A stretch of 36,746 bases of DNA, from the NCBI GenBank assembly GCA_016183805.1, contig JACPDX010000008.1, positions 1,515 to 38,260 on the forward strand, written 5' to 3'. Below the pieces are notes generated by a model, which searched no databases, had not been told where the DNA came from, and was given only the letters and a program-made list of their open reading frames with translations. This DNA comes from Bacteroidota bacterium. GTDB lineage: Bacteria > Bacteroidota > Bacteroidia > Flavobacteriales_E > Vicingaceae. Of this stretch, positions 1 to 9,364 are shown piece after piece. Position 1 is the stretch's first letter; each line of letters opens with the position of its first letter. A program made the translations under genes and the position numbers.

Positions 1-2487
1 ATTGATGTTAACATGGACGAAGGCATGTTAGATTCAGAAGTGGTGATGACTAAATTCTTAAATCTTATTGCTTCCGAACCAGATATTGCTAAACTTCCAA
101 TCATGATTGATTCATCAAAATGGTCGGTTATTGAAGCAGGATTAAAATGTACACAAGGAAAATCGATTGTAAACTCCATTTCATTAAAAGAAGGAGAACA
201 AGCCTTTTTAGAACGAGCAAAATTGGTTAGAAGATACGGTGCGGCTGTTATTGTAATGGCTTTTGACGAACAAGGTCAGGCTGATACATATGAGAAAAAA
301 ATTGCCATCTGTTCTAGAGCTTATAAATTATTAACCGAAAAAATTGGGTTTCCTCCCCACGACATTATTTTCGACCCTAATATTTTAACCGTAGCTACAG
401 GTTTAGAAGAACATAACAATTATGCGGTTGATTACATCAATGCTACGAAGTGGATTAAAGAAAACTTACCTGGAGCATTGGTGAGTGGTGGAGTTAGCAA
501 TGTTTCGTTCTCTTTTAGAGGAAATGATACCGTAAGAGAAGCCATCCATTCAGCATTTTTATACCACGCTATAAAAGCAGGTATGGATATGGGAATTGTA
601 AACCCTGGAATGTTGGAAGTGTATGCAGAAATTCCAAAAGACTTATTAGAACGTGTGGAGGATGTTTTATTAAATAGACGTAATGATGCAACAGAGCGTT
701 TGGTTCATTTTGCTGAAACCGTAAAAGGGGTAAAAAAAGACGAAACAAAAGAACTAGAATGGCGACAACATCCTGTTCAAGAACGACTTTCTCACGCCTT
801 AGTAAAAGGTATTGTAGAATTTATTGATGAAGATACAGAAGAATGTCGTCAATTATTTGACAAACCCATTGAAGTAATTGAAGGCCCTTTAATGGATGGG
901 ATGAATGTTGTTGGCGATTTATTTGGAGCTGGAAAAATGTTTCTACCTCAAGTAGTAAAAAGTGCAAGGGTAATGAAAAAAGCTGTTGCTTACCTCCTGC
1001 CTTACATTGAAGAAGAGAAGAAAAAATTCCCTGCAGACCAAGCAAAAGGAAATGGAAAAATTTTAATGGCTACCGTAAAAGGTGATGTTCATGATATTGG
1101 TAAAAATATTGTAGGTGTTGTTTTAGCTTGTAACAATTATGAAGTAATTGATTTAGGCGTAATGGTTCCCGCCGAAAAAATTATTGAAACAGCTATTAAA
1201 GAAAATGTTGACATTATTGGTTTAAGCGGATTAATTACTCCTTCATTAGATGAAATGGCCTATTTCGCAAAAGAAATGGAGCGACAAGGATTAAGCATTC
1301 CATTGTTGATTGGAGGAGCCACTACCTCAAAAATTCATACAGCAGTAAAAATTGAACCTAATTATACCAAAGCACCAACGGTTTATGTATTGGATGCTTC
1401 CAGAAGTGTTCCTGTTGTTGGCGAATTATTAGCAAAAGATAACACTGCTTTTGTAAAAAAAATAAAAGAAGAATATCAGAACTTACGAAATATACACGCC
1501 AAACGAAATGCTACGAAAGAGTTTCTAACCCTTGCTGAAGCACAAGATAACAAATTAAAAATAGATTTTAAAGCAGAACCTCCTTACAAACCCAACCAAT
1601 TGGGCGTTCAAGTCTTTAACAATTTTTCTATTCAAACATTGGTTGATTTTATCGATTGGAGTCCGTTTTTTAGAACATGGGAATTAGCAGGTCGTTATCC
1701 CAATATTTTGGAAGATGAAGTAGTTGGTGAAGCTGCCAAGAAACTGTTTGCCGATGCTCAACAAATGTTAAAAAAGATAGTTGATGAAAAATGGCTCACG
1801 GCAAACGCTGTAATTGGCATTTGGGAAGCAAACACCATTAACGACGATACTATTGAAGTTTATGAAAACAACAAAGCAATAAGCACTTTACACCAATTAC
1901 GTCAACAAGCAAAAAAAGCCAAAGGAGTTCCAAACATTTCGTTGGCCGATTTTATTGCTCCCAAAGAATCAGGTATAAAAGATTACATTGGTGGTTTTGC
2001 TGTAACTACTGGAATTGGCATTGAAGAGCATATTAAACGTTTTGAAGCCGACCATGATGATTACAACTCTATTATGATTAAAGCCTTGGCAGATAGGTTG
2101 GCAGAAGCTTTTGCTGAATGTATGCACCAAAAAGTTCGTAAAGAAATTTGGGGTTATGCGAATACTGAAAATTTAAGCAACGAAGAATTAATTGAAGAAA
2201 AATACAAAGGAATTAGACCTGCTCCCGGTTATCCGGCTTGTCCGAACCATACTTTAAAAAATGAATTGTTTAAATTGATGGAGGTTGAAAAAAATACAGG
2301 AATACATTTAACCGAAAGTTTAGCCATGTACCCAACAGCAGCAGTAAACGGAATGTATTTTGGGCACCCACAAGCCAAATATTTTGGGGTGGGTAAAATT
2401 AGTAAAGACCAAGTGGAGGCTTATGCCATTGCCAACAACATGAGCTATGAAAAAGCTGAACGCTGGTTGGGTTCGTCTATTTTATAA
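1..2487 (+). CDS. metH: Cobalamin-dependent methionine synthase (3' part; gene begins upstream)
   Basis: The protein transfers a methyl group from methyltetrahydrofolate via cobalamin to homocysteine, the last step of methionine synthesis in the cytoplasm. The frame is open from base 1, where it reads [11 protein letters not shown], a conserved stretch of the pterin-binding domain, so the gene is cut by the window edge. In order it shows the rest of the folate domain (visible residues 1 to about 230), the four-helix cap, the B12-binding Rossmann domain with the DVHDIG motif (visible residues 362-367, His364 being the lower cobalt ligand), and the C-terminal reactivation domain with [12 protein letters not shown] near 740, which binds S-adenosylmethionine. 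The visible 828 residues match what E. coli MetH has from this point on, so nothing seems missing. Whether the homocysteine-binding domain is fused or on a separate gene, as is common in Bacteroidota, cannot be seen. It ends in convergence with the next minus-strand gene. Confidence 0.96.
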   Translation: MDVNMDEGMLDSEVVMTKFLNLIASEPDIAKLPIMIDSSKWSVIEAGLKCTQGKSIVNSISLKEGEQAFLERAKLVRRYGAAVIVMAFDEQGQADTYEKKIAICSRAYKLLTEKIGFPPHDIIFDPNILTVATGLEEHNNYAVDYINATKWIKENLPGALVSGGVSNVSFSFRGNDTVREAIHSAFLYHAIKAGMDMGIVNPGMLEVYAEIPKDLLERVEDVLLNRRNDATERLVHFAETVKGVKKDETKELEWRQHPVQERLSHALVKGIVEFIDEDTEECRQLFDKPIEVIEGPLMDGMNVVGDLFGAGKMFLPQVVKSARVMKKAVAYLLPYIEEEKKKFPADQAKGNGKILMATVKGDVHDIGKNIVGVVLACNNYEVIDLGVMVPAEKIIETAIKENVDIIGLSGLITPSLDEMAYFAKEMERQGLSIPLLIGGATTSKIHTAVKIEPNYTKAPTVYVLDASRSVPVVGELLAKDNTAFVKKIKEEYQNLRNIHAKRNATKEFLTLAEAQDNKLKIDFKAEPPYKPNQLGVQVFNNFSIQTLVDFIDWSPFFRTWELAGRYPNILEDEVVGEAAKKLFADAQQMLKKIVDEKWLTANAVIGIWEANTINDDTIEVYENNKAISTLHQLRQQAKKAKGVPNISLADFIAPKESGIKDYIGGFAVTTGIGIEEHIKRFEADHDDYNSIMIKALADRLAEAFAECMHQKVRKEIWGYANTENLSNEELIEEKYKGIRPAPGYPACPNHTLKNELFKLMEVEKNTGIHLTESLAMYPTAAVNGMYFGHPQAKYFGVGKISKDQVEAYAIANNMSYEKAERWLGSSIL

Positions 2488-2488
2488 C

Positions 2489-2555
2489 CGTCATTGCGAG
2501 GAACGAAGCAATCTCATTCTTACGAGCAGATTGCTTCACTGCGTTCGCAATGACG
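2489..2555. repeat. Imperfect palindromic repeat between convergent genes
   Basis: The left arm (2489-2514, begins CGTCATTGCGAGG and ends GAAGCAATCT) pairs with the right arm (2528-2555, AGATTGCTTC ... CGCAATGACG) over about 26 pairs, with a small internal bulge and a 13-nt loop. It begins one base after the metH stop and ends 9 bases before the stop of the opposing gene. From memory this sequence type recurs in intergenic DNA of many bacteria, Bacteroidota included. There is no T-run, so it is more a dispersed hairpin repeat than a classical terminator, though a transcript end here is plausible. Confidence 0.85.
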
Positions 2556-2564
2556 TCTAATAAT

Positions 2565-4667
2565 CTACTGTTTAACCACTTTTTTTATAATAACTTCATT
2601 TCCATCAGTAACCCTCACAAAATAAACACCATTGGGTTGGTTAGTTAAATCTAACAGTGTTAAGTGTTGTGTTATTGGTTGCGACACTATTTTTTGCCCT
2701 AATAAACTATAGACTTCTACCGTTGTTTTATTAGTGGATTGATAACTTACCAAAAACTGGTTCGCAAATGGGTTTGGATAAATGCTTAATAGATTTGATG
2801 GTATTGCTTCGTTTTTTACTCCAAGAATAGCACCTCCACAAGGTGTTGTGGCAAAACCATTGGCATGATAACTACGAATGGAATCTACCCGTTCTTGCAT
2901 TACCACCAAACTTGCCATGTTATCAGTTCCATTATAATCTCTACCAAAAACAAAAGCTACTTCCATTTCTACTATCGCACCAGGAAAAAATGTAAATGGA
3001 CCTGTTGAACCTATTCCCCTTCTATCTCCTGGAGGATTCCCTGCTTCAACTTCAGTCCAAGGTACTGGTGTAACAGGCACTCCTTGTGTACTCCAAAACA
3101 ATGGGTCAGAGTCACCGGGAAACAGATAATCAGCTGCTATAGTATTTCCTGTTGTAAGAGGGTTACCATCACCACCCCATGTTACCGAACCAACACTATC
3201 TAACCAATTGCCTTGTAAATAATCATAAATATCAACTCCGTTTCTTGGGTCACCGTTTCCATTAATTACAGCCCCAATATTATACGACATAAAATGACTT
3301 AATCCTAAAAATTCATTATCGAGTATTCCATCGCCAAAGCCTGTTCCTAAACCTGCGTAAGGTATTCCGTTTTGAGCTATGGCTGTTGATATATTTGTTG
3401 TAAATGGGTTATCAATACCATCATTATCTTGTTGTGCTCCTTTTAAAAAAGTTACCCCTTGAAATGGAGGTGTTGCACCATAACCAGTTACTCCATTAGC
3501 ATCTTCATCATCAATATCTGCATTGTATGCATAAAAAGTTCCTCTCGACACATCGCAACCTACGTAATCATCGTTTGAATTTCCTAAATCTAAATCAACC
3601 CATTGTCCAAAATAACAATCGGTTAGTGTATATGACGAACGATTGTACATGGTATAATCTAAAAATAAGGTGTTGTTAATGGCAGAATCTTCTGGGCAAT
3701 CGTAGGCATATACCATTCCATGAAATTCAAGGTTGTTGTTGCTGGTTTGCATCTGATTAGCCGACCGATTAGAATTACGAATAAAATAAATGGCTTGTTG
3801 TCCTTTAATTTTAGGGTAATCACCTAAAGTTGGAGTATAAATACCATCACTATTCACATCAACAAAAGGAGCTAAATCCTGAGCCTGACCCAAAGCAACA
3901 TCGCCATGTGCAGGCCAGTTGGTAATGGCTTCGGTTGTTCCATTGCCGTTGATGTGGTTTTGTATATCAATAGCACTCACTTTCCACACCCTATCCCATT
4001 GATAACTATAACTTTCGTTCACACCAATTGGCCCGGCATTTCCTGTATAATTTTGAAAAGGAATAGAAGGAGGTGGATTGTCACTAGCATAGGTCTCAGC
4101 ATAACCCTTCAATTGTCCACCATTATCAATACCCATCAACCAAAAATTTGAAGCAAAAATAGTATGTGAACCATCACCTTTTGGAACTTCAAATGCCGAA
4201 ACACTATTTGCCCTATCCATAAATAAAACCTCTTTATCTATGCTAGCATTAATGTTGTTTAAATCAATGTTTTCAAAGGCTTTTCTTTTTACATAAATGT
4301 AAATGGTTGCCGTATCATAGGCTGTTGGATTGCCATTATCTTTTAAATAGTAAGTGATACTATCTATACCAAAATAGCCTGGATTTGCGGTAAATTTAAT
4401 TTGATTAACCCTAATAGATGGTACAGGAGACATCACTACACTCACTTGATTTATACCATTATAACTTATGGTATCGATTATTTTTGTCGTTCCACTGCCA
4501 AGCGTATCATTGGCAGTTATTGTACCTCTGTTAAAAGTATATGTTATTGCAGTATCTGAGAACACTACATAAAACGTATCATTAACCGCAATGGGTAAGC
4601 TTTGTGCTTTGCTGCTATTAATCACAAATACATTTGCGATGAATAAAAGAGTGAATAATTTTTTCAT
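2565..4667 (-). CDS. T9SS-secreted protein with Ig-like N-terminal domain and type A sorting domain
   Basis: This is a 700-residue exported protein of unknown specific function. The chosen start at 4667 gives MKKLFTLLFIANVFVINSSKAQ as a normal signal peptide; the in-frame ATG at 4688 would add seven residues before it and is less likely. After the signal come about 100 residues resembling a bacterial Ig or cadherin-like Big_9 domain (NDT, GYFGIDSITYYLKDNG, ATIYIYVK). A long central region is rich in Asp, Asn, Gly and Thr and has calcium-site-like stretches such as DVNSDG. The last 75 residues (IYPNPF, VEVYSLLGQKI, LTNQPNGVYFVRV, KKVVKQ) are a typical T9SS type A C-terminal sorting domain, cleaved when the protein reaches the surface. 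It is therefore a likely substrate of the gldKLMN machine encoded 6 kb away. It stands alone, converging with metH. Confidence 0.9.
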   Translation of the reverse strand: MKKLFTLLFIANVFVINSSKAQSLPIAVNDTFYVVFSDTAITYTFNRGTITANDTLGSGTTKIIDTISYNGINQVSVVMSPVPSIRVNQIKFTANPGYFGIDSITYYLKDNGNPTAYDTATIYIYVKRKAFENIDLNNINASIDKEVLFMDRANSVSAFEVPKGDGSHTIFASNFWLMGIDNGGQLKGYAETYASDNPPPSIPFQNYTGNAGPIGVNESYSYQWDRVWKVSAIDIQNHINGNGTTEAITNWPAHGDVALGQAQDLAPFVDVNSDGIYTPTLGDYPKIKGQQAIYFIRNSNRSANQMQTSNNNLEFHGMVYAYDCPEDSAINNTLFLDYTMYNRSSYTLTDCYFGQWVDLDLGNSNDDYVGCDVSRGTFYAYNADIDDEDANGVTGYGATPPFQGVTFLKGAQQDNDGIDNPFTTNISTAIAQNGIPYAGLGTGFGDGILDNEFLGLSHFMSYNIGAVINGNGDPRNGVDIYDYLQGNWLDSVGSVTWGGDGNPLTTGNTIAADYLFPGDSDPLFWSTQGVPVTPVPWTEVEAGNPPGDRRGIGSTGPFTFFPGAIVEMEVAFVFGRDYNGTDNMASLVVMQERVDSIRSYHANGFATTPCGGAILGVKNEAIPSNLLSIYPNPFANQFLVSYQSTNKTTVEVYSLLGQKIVSQPITQHLTLLDLTNQPNGVYFVRVTDGNEVIIKKVVKQ

Positions 4668-4750
4668 GGATGCTGTTTTTAATTTCAACTAATTTTACGC
4701 TAAGGTAACTATAAAGTTAAAGCCATCTTTGCAATGGTTCATTTATCCTA

Positions 4751-4782
4751 TAAACGGTATGGTTTAGACGGTAAACGGTATG
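4751..4782. repeat. Direct repeat upstream of ispG, 21-bp period
   Basis: The 11-mer TAAACGGTATG occurs at 4751-4761 and again at 4772-4782, exactly two helical turns apart, in the 195-base region between the divergent T9SS cargo gene and ispG. The spacing would suit a dimeric DNA-binding protein, but no known operator is recognised. Confidence 0.45.
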
Positions 4783-4862
4783 TTTTTGTCCACTTTTGTG
4801 TTTTTTAATTCTTCACCAACCATTCAAAACTTATCAATAACTTTACATCAAATTATTTTTTT

Positions 4863-6782
4863 ATGTACTGCAACAGCTTAACCCAATATCAGCGTTTTAA
4901 AACAAGAGAAGTAAAAGTAGGCAACATTGGTATTGGCGGCAACAACCCCATTCGCATTCAATCCATGACCACCACCGATACCATGGATACTATTGCTACG
5001 GTTGAACAAAGCATTCGAATGATTGATGCCGGTTGCGAAATTGTTCGGATAACTGCTCCAAGCATAAAAGAAGCCGAAAATTTAGCCAACATCAAAGCCG
5101 AATTGTTAAAAAGAGGTTATACTACTCCTTTAGTTGCCGACATTCATTTTACCCCAAATGCTGCCGAAGTTGCTGCAAGAATTGTAGAGAAAGTTAGGAT
5201 TAACCCGGGCAACTATGCCGATAAAAAGAAATTCGAAAACATTGAATATACCGATGAAACCTACCAAGCAGAATTAGCGAGACTTCGTGAGCGTTTTATT
5301 CCATTAATAAAAATTTGCAAAGCTCATGGAACAGCCATGCGAATAGGTACCAATCATGGTTCATTGTCTGATAGAATTATGAGTCGTTATGGCGATACCC
5401 CCACCGGAATGGTAGAATCGGCTATGGAATTTTTACGCATTTGCAGAGAATTTGATTATCACGATATTGTACTTTCCATGAAAGCAAGTAACACTTTAGT
5501 GGTCGTTCAAGCCTATCGTTTGTTGGTGGAAACGATGATAGCCGAAGGTATGAACTATCCACTACATTTGGGAGTAACCGAAGCCGGTGATGGCGAAGAT
5601 GGTAGGATAAAATCTGCCGTAGGAATTGGAACTTTATTAGAAGATGGTTTGGGCGATACTATTCGGGTTTCGTTAACCGAAGAACCAGAATTTGAAATTC
5701 CTGTAGCCCAAGAGTTGGTTGCTCGATATAAAAATAGAAGTCAACATGAGCCTATTGAAAACATCGAAAATTATTGCTTAACTCCTTTTGAATACAACAA
5801 ACGAAAAACAAACGAAGTGCTAAATTTTGGAGGCTCAAATGTACCAAGAGTGGTTACTGATTTCTGCATGAAAGAAAAGATAACTCCAGCATCCTTTTTT
5901 GCCTTGGGTTATCAATATTCCTTGCCATTAGACAAATGGAACATCACCGAATTGGCTTGCGATTACATCTTTTTAGGAGATAAAACCATCGACTTTGAAG
6001 TGCCTGGAACACTAGGTTTAATCTACAATTACAAAACGTGGTTAACGGTTCGGAACAACTTTAACAGCTATCCATTTTTGGATTCAAAACAATATTTAAA
6101 CACTTCTGATTTATCAAATAAATTAAATATTGTTTACGTTACATTACCTGATTTAACCCAAGAACTTGTTGCAAAACTTAAAACCGATTCAACAGCCGTC
6201 TTAATGATTGACACTTACAACACTCATGGAATGGCTGAGCAACGGAAATTGTTTATTGATTTAATTAATAACGATTGTAAAACCCCTGTAATTATAGGTA
6301 GAGCTTATGGAGATTTAACTCCTGAGCAATTACAACTTCATGCCTCTACTGATATTGGTGCTTTATTAGTAGATGGACTCGGTGATGGGATTTTTATTGC
6401 GGCAGAGAATTGTGGCAGCGATAAAATGGTAAATGATACTGCTTTTGGAATTTTACAAGCCACTCGAACGCGTATTTCTAAAACTGAGTACATTTCTTGT
6501 CCAAGCTGTGGAAGAACACTTTTTGATTTACAAGAAACTACTGCTAAAATAAGAGCAGTAACGGCTCATTTAAAAGGATTAAAAATTGGTATTATGGGAT
6601 GTATTGTTAACGGTCCCGGCGAAATGGCTGATGCCGATTATGGATATGTTGGAACTGGTATTGGCAAAATAACCCTCTACAAAGAAAAAGAAGTAGTTAA
6701 ACGTAATGTTCCCGAACAAGAAGCCGTTAATGAATTGATTAATTTAATTAAAGAGAACGGCGATTGGGTGGAAAAAGAGTAG
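4863..6782 (+). CDS. ispG: 4-hydroxy-3-methylbut-2-enyl diphosphate synthase, long form
   Basis: IspG (GcpE) converts methylerythritol cyclodiphosphate to HMBPP in the MEP isoprenoid pathway, using a 4Fe-4S cluster. The N-terminal TIM barrel starts with TREVKVGNIGIGGNNPIRIQS and carries MTTTDTMDT. The C-terminal domain supplies the cluster ligands: Cys546 and Cys549 in CPSCGR, Cys580 in GCIVNGPGE, and Glu587. At 639 residues it is the long form with an extra central domain (about 290-520), as found in Bacteroidota, Chlamydia and plants, against roughly 370 residues in E. coli. All key residues are present. The start at 4863 follows an A/T-rich stretch without a Shine-Dalgarno sequence, as usual in this phylum. 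It is probably monocistronic, ending in convergence with the PD40/SPOR locus. Confidence 0.96.
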   Translation: MYCNSLTQYQRFKTREVKVGNIGIGGNNPIRIQSMTTTDTMDTIATVEQSIRMIDAGCEIVRITAPSIKEAENLANIKAELLKRGYTTPLVADIHFTPNAAEVAARIVEKVRINPGNYADKKKFENIEYTDETYQAELARLRERFIPLIKICKAHGTAMRIGTNHGSLSDRIMSRYGDTPTGMVESAMEFLRICREFDYHDIVLSMKASNTLVVVQAYRLLVETMIAEGMNYPLHLGVTEAGDGEDGRIKSAVGIGTLLEDGLGDTIRVSLTEEPEFEIPVAQELVARYKNRSQHEPIENIENYCLTPFEYNKRKTNEVLNFGGSNVPRVVTDFCMKEKITPASFFALGYQYSLPLDKWNITELACDYIFLGDKTIDFEVPGTLGLIYNYKTWLTVRNNFNSYPFLDSKQYLNTSDLSNKLNIVYVTLPDLTQELVAKLKTDSTAVLMIDTYNTHGMAEQRKLFIDLINNDCKTPVIIGRAYGDLTPEQLQLHASTDIGALLVDGLGDGIFIAAENCGSDKMVNDTAFGILQATRTRISKTEYISCPSCGRTLFDLQETTAKIRAVTAHLKGLKIGIMGCIVNGPGEMADADYGYVGTGIGKITLYKEKEVVKRNVPEQEAVNELINLIKENGDWVEKE

Positions 6783-6786
6783 GTTT

Positions 6787-6808
6787 GTCGGAAGACCGAA
6801 GTCAGAAG
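6787..6808. repeat. GAAGNC-type purine-rich repeat downstream of ispG
   Basis: GTCGGAAGACC followed by GAAGTCAGAAG lies just after the ispG stop. The same word family (GTCGGAAGACAGAAG, GAAGTCAGAAGTC) recurs at 24052-24143 inside a gene and at 29082-29120 between genes, so this is one copy of a dispersed simple repeat. Confidence 0.6.
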
Positions 6809-6837
6809 TTTGAAGGCTGTAAACAGATAACTTTTTC

Positions 6838-7188
6838 TTACTCCTTAATTATTCCCTGAGCGACTAAATCTTTCAAATAAACTCTTTTTCCTTTGTAAAT
6901 AGCTGTTACAAAAGCATCATCTTGACCTCTTGCTATCACTTTATCTCTATGCTCATTAGCTAAGTTCAAAGTCTTGAAACTTCCTCCAATAGTAAACCTT
7001 GTGATATTATCATCCAATAAATTTTTCTCTACTTCTCCTAACCCTTTTAATCTGGCATAATTATAATTTCTGGGCAAATTATACGCTGCTATTTGTACTT
7101 TAAAAATTAAGCCATCTATACTTTGTTCTCCAAGCGGTTCTTTCACTTCTTTAGTTTCTACAGGTTCCAATACTGTTGGTTGGTTCAA
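6838..7188 (-). pseudogene. C-terminal SPOR-like fragment of the frameshifted PD40 protein
   Basis: This 116-residue frame looks like the displaced C-terminus of the TPR/PD40 protein upstream. Its core (GLIFKVQIAAY, LKGLGEVEKNLLDD, ITRFTIGGSF, AFVTAIYKGKRVYLKDL) is a SPOR-like fold that in Bacteroidota usually ends such proteins. The only start available is TTG at 7188, inside the upstream reading frame, and the sequence just before VLEPVETKEV has no independent start signal. The frame lies +1 relative to the upstream one, and the two overlap by 38 nt. I infer one ancestral gene of about 620 codons broken by an indel between about 7151 and 7205. Independent translation by reinitiation is possible but unsupported. 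Confidence 0.7.
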
Positions 7189-8710
7189 GAATAATTGGAT
7201 CTCCTTTTAATAAGGAATTATCAAAATTTAACAATTTATAAGAAAACTCGTAAGTTTCTCCTTTGGGTAAATTAGACAAATATTCACCGGAGATAGAGTT
7301 CGTTCCAATTGTACTAAATATCTTATTATTACTTTTATTAGTTATCACTATTTCTGCCTCTGCAAGTTTCTCGTCAATGGTTACAACTCCTTTAACAACA
7401 GCAATAGTAGGGATATAACCCTCCAAACCGGGTGATGCTGTATAAATATCTTGTAAACCGAAACCACCGGGTCTTCCTGATGAAAAATATCCGGTTTTTC
7501 CATCAGCTGACAACACATAATAAGTATCTCTATCAGGACTATTTACCGGAACCCCGATATTTGTCGGAGGTAACCATGTTCCATCTTTCTGAAGTTGTGT
7601 ATGAAAAATATCGTAACCACCCATACTATTATGTCCTTCAGAGCTAAAAACCAAAGTTCTTCCATCGGGATGGATAAATGGAGCATCGTCATTATAAGGC
7701 GTATTTATGGTCGGTCCTAAATTTTCTATATTTCCCCAAATACTATCATTAATTAAAATGGCTTTATAAATGTCTCTGCCTCCTAATCCCGCAGGTTTAT
7801 CACTGGTAAAAAACAATGTTTTTCCATCAGCAGATAACGAAGCACTTCCTTCCCAATAGTTGGTATTCACTTCACCTAATAACGGCTTTGGCGTACTCCA
7901 ATCTCGTCCGGTTAAATTACTATAGTAAATCTCCCCTTTTTTATCTTTGGTATCTTTATAAACGAATAAAATTTGTCCATCAGGAGAAAGTGCAATACAT
8001 GCATCGTGATCATAACCATTGATATTATCATCAAGTGGTTTAGGTTCATCCCATTGATTATTGTTAAGTTTTGTTGAATGAAAAATATCTTCAAAACCAC
8101 CTTTTGACCTTTTTCCCCTATAGGTAAACAACATGGTTTGTTCATCAGAAGAAATTACAGGAACATATTCTGAAGCCTCAGTGTTTATTGGCAAACCAAC
8201 ATTATTTATAGAAACAGTTGTTGGATTTGATACCAATTCTTTGGCATTTTCACAGTTTTGAATTAATCGTTCAGTTATTGGGCGTTGACTTTTTATAATA
8301 TCCTGTTTTAAATACTCATTAAACTCTTTTATTGCTTCGTCAAATTGATAAGTTAAATGATAAGCTACTCCTAAAAAAAACTTTATATCGGCTACATCAG
8401 GATTAGTTTCTGCTATAGGTTTTAAATATTGTACCGCTTTATCATAAGCATCTTGTTTTTTTAAGTAGCACATTCCCAAACGATATTTGATATAATTTTC
8501 TTTGGGATATTTTTCAACCAACTCTTCATATATTGGAAGTGCATAGATATAATTTTCTCCAACGTAAAGTTCCTCTGCCTTATCCAATTCAATTTTATCA
8601 GTTTTATCAATGGTTTTTACATTTAGGGTAAGAGATTTATTTTGAGTAAATCCATCCTTCCAAATGATACTGAATATCAAAAATAACCATGCGATTTTAA
8701 ATGCTTTCAT
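7151..8710 (-). CDS. TPR / PD40 beta-propeller envelope protein, C-terminus frameshifted
   Basis: This 519-residue exported protein belongs to the Bacteroidota PD40 group; some members carry an OmpA domain and some, as here, a SPOR-like end. Residues 1-22 form a signal peptide ending GFTQ. Residues about 40-165 are TPR helices (ALPIYEELVEKYPKENYIKYRLG, AVQYLKPIAETNPDVADIKFFLG). Residues about 180-420 are WD40-like PD40 blades with the recurring pattern SxDGxTLFFTSD / HPDGRTLVFSSEG / SADGKTGYFSSGRPGG. A carboxypeptidase-regulatory-like beta domain follows (VVKGVVTIDEKLAEAEIVITNK). The frame then runs out in TNSIGTCRN, unrelated to the family, while the expected continuation lies in the +1 frame. 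The protein is probably periplasmic or outer-membrane associated. The gene stands alone, with no clear partner. Confidence 0.85.
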   Translation of the reverse strand: MKAFKIAWLFLIFSIIWKDGFTQNKSLTLNVKTIDKTDKIELDKAEELYVGENYIYALPIYEELVEKYPKENYIKYRLGMCYLKKQDAYDKAVQYLKPIAETNPDVADIKFFLGVAYHLTYQFDEAIKEFNEYLKQDIIKSQRPITERLIQNCENAKELVSNPTTVSINNVGLPINTEASEYVPVISSDEQTMLFTYRGKRSKGGFEDIFHSTKLNNNQWDEPKPLDDNINGYDHDACIALSPDGQILFVYKDTKDKKGEIYYSNLTGRDWSTPKPLLGEVNTNYWEGSASLSADGKTLFFTSDKPAGLGGRDIYKAILINDSIWGNIENLGPTINTPYNDDAPFIHPDGRTLVFSSEGHNSMGGYDIFHTQLQKDGTWLPPTNIGVPVNSPDRDTYYVLSADGKTGYFSSGRPGGFGLQDIYTASPGLEGYIPTIAVVKGVVTIDEKLAEAEIVITNKSNNKIFSTIGTNSISGEYLSNLPKGETYEFSYKLLNFDNSLLKGDPIILEPTNSIGTCRN

Positions 8711-8793
8711 GCTGTAAATTGTTTACTCAAAAATAAGAAAATCAAGCAATTAATGTGATTTTATTGATGATAAGAAGTTCTTTTTTATTAAGT

Positions 8794-9363
8794 TTATTCT
8801 TTGCCTAAATGCTCATCCACCAATTCTAGTTCTTTAAACCAATCCTCTCCAAACCTTCTAATTAAAGGTTCTTTTAAAAATTGATAGGTTTTTACCCCTA
8901 ATTCTTCTCCTAAAGCACAAGCATCACCACATATTTCAATTTGTTCGTAATTTACAGCTATAAACGATTTAAAATGTTTTAATCGTACTGGAAAAAGATG
9001 GCAACTAATCGGTTTCTTAAAAGAAATATCTCCATCTAAATATGCTTGTTCAATAGAGCATTTCGCAATGTTTTTTTCATCAAAAAAAACAAAAGCACAT
9101 TCCTTTCCTTTTACCAATTGAGTAACCATATCACCATCCGAATCAATGGTGTATAAATCTTCTTCTAAAGCTTCAATCGATTGTTTCGATAAATACTTTT
9201 TTACATAAGGAAAAGCATTCTCTAATTCTTCTAATTCGTCATCTTCTAAAGGTGCACCTGCGTCACCCTCAATACAACAAGCCCCTTTACAAGCATTCAA
9301 ATTGCAAACAAATTTTCTTTCTAATAGCAGCTCTGAAATTACGGTATCCTGAATTTGAATCAT
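8794..9363 (-). CDS. DUF3109 family cysteine-rich protein
   Basis: This is a soluble 189-residue protein of the uncharacterised DUF3109 family, at its normal length. It has a conserved set of cysteines: CNLNACKGACC (about 20-30), C in GKECAF, C in AKCSIEQ, C in SCHLFPVR, and CGDAC near the C-terminus. The pattern resembles YkgJ-type proteins thought to hold a metal or Fe-S cluster; that function is inference from the residues, not established. It starts one base after the stop of the threonine aldolase gene on the same strand, so the two are almost certainly co-transcribed and perhaps translationally coupled. No signal peptide is present. Confidence 0.9.
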   Translation of the reverse strand: MIQIQDTVISELLLERKFVCNLNACKGACCIEGDAGAPLEDDELEELENAFPYVKKYLSKQSIEALEEDLYTIDSDGDMVTQLVKGKECAFVFFDEKNIAKCSIEQAYLDGDISFKKPISCHLFPVRLKHFKSFIAVNYEQIEICGDACALGEELGVKTYQFLKEPLIRRFGEDWFKELELVDEHLGKE

Positions 9364-9364
9364 G

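Noticed and set aside
7150-7210. Programmed frameshift in the PD40/SPOR gene
   Set aside because: The overlap has no homopolymer longer than four and no slippery motif or strong downstream stem; a simple indel explains it better.
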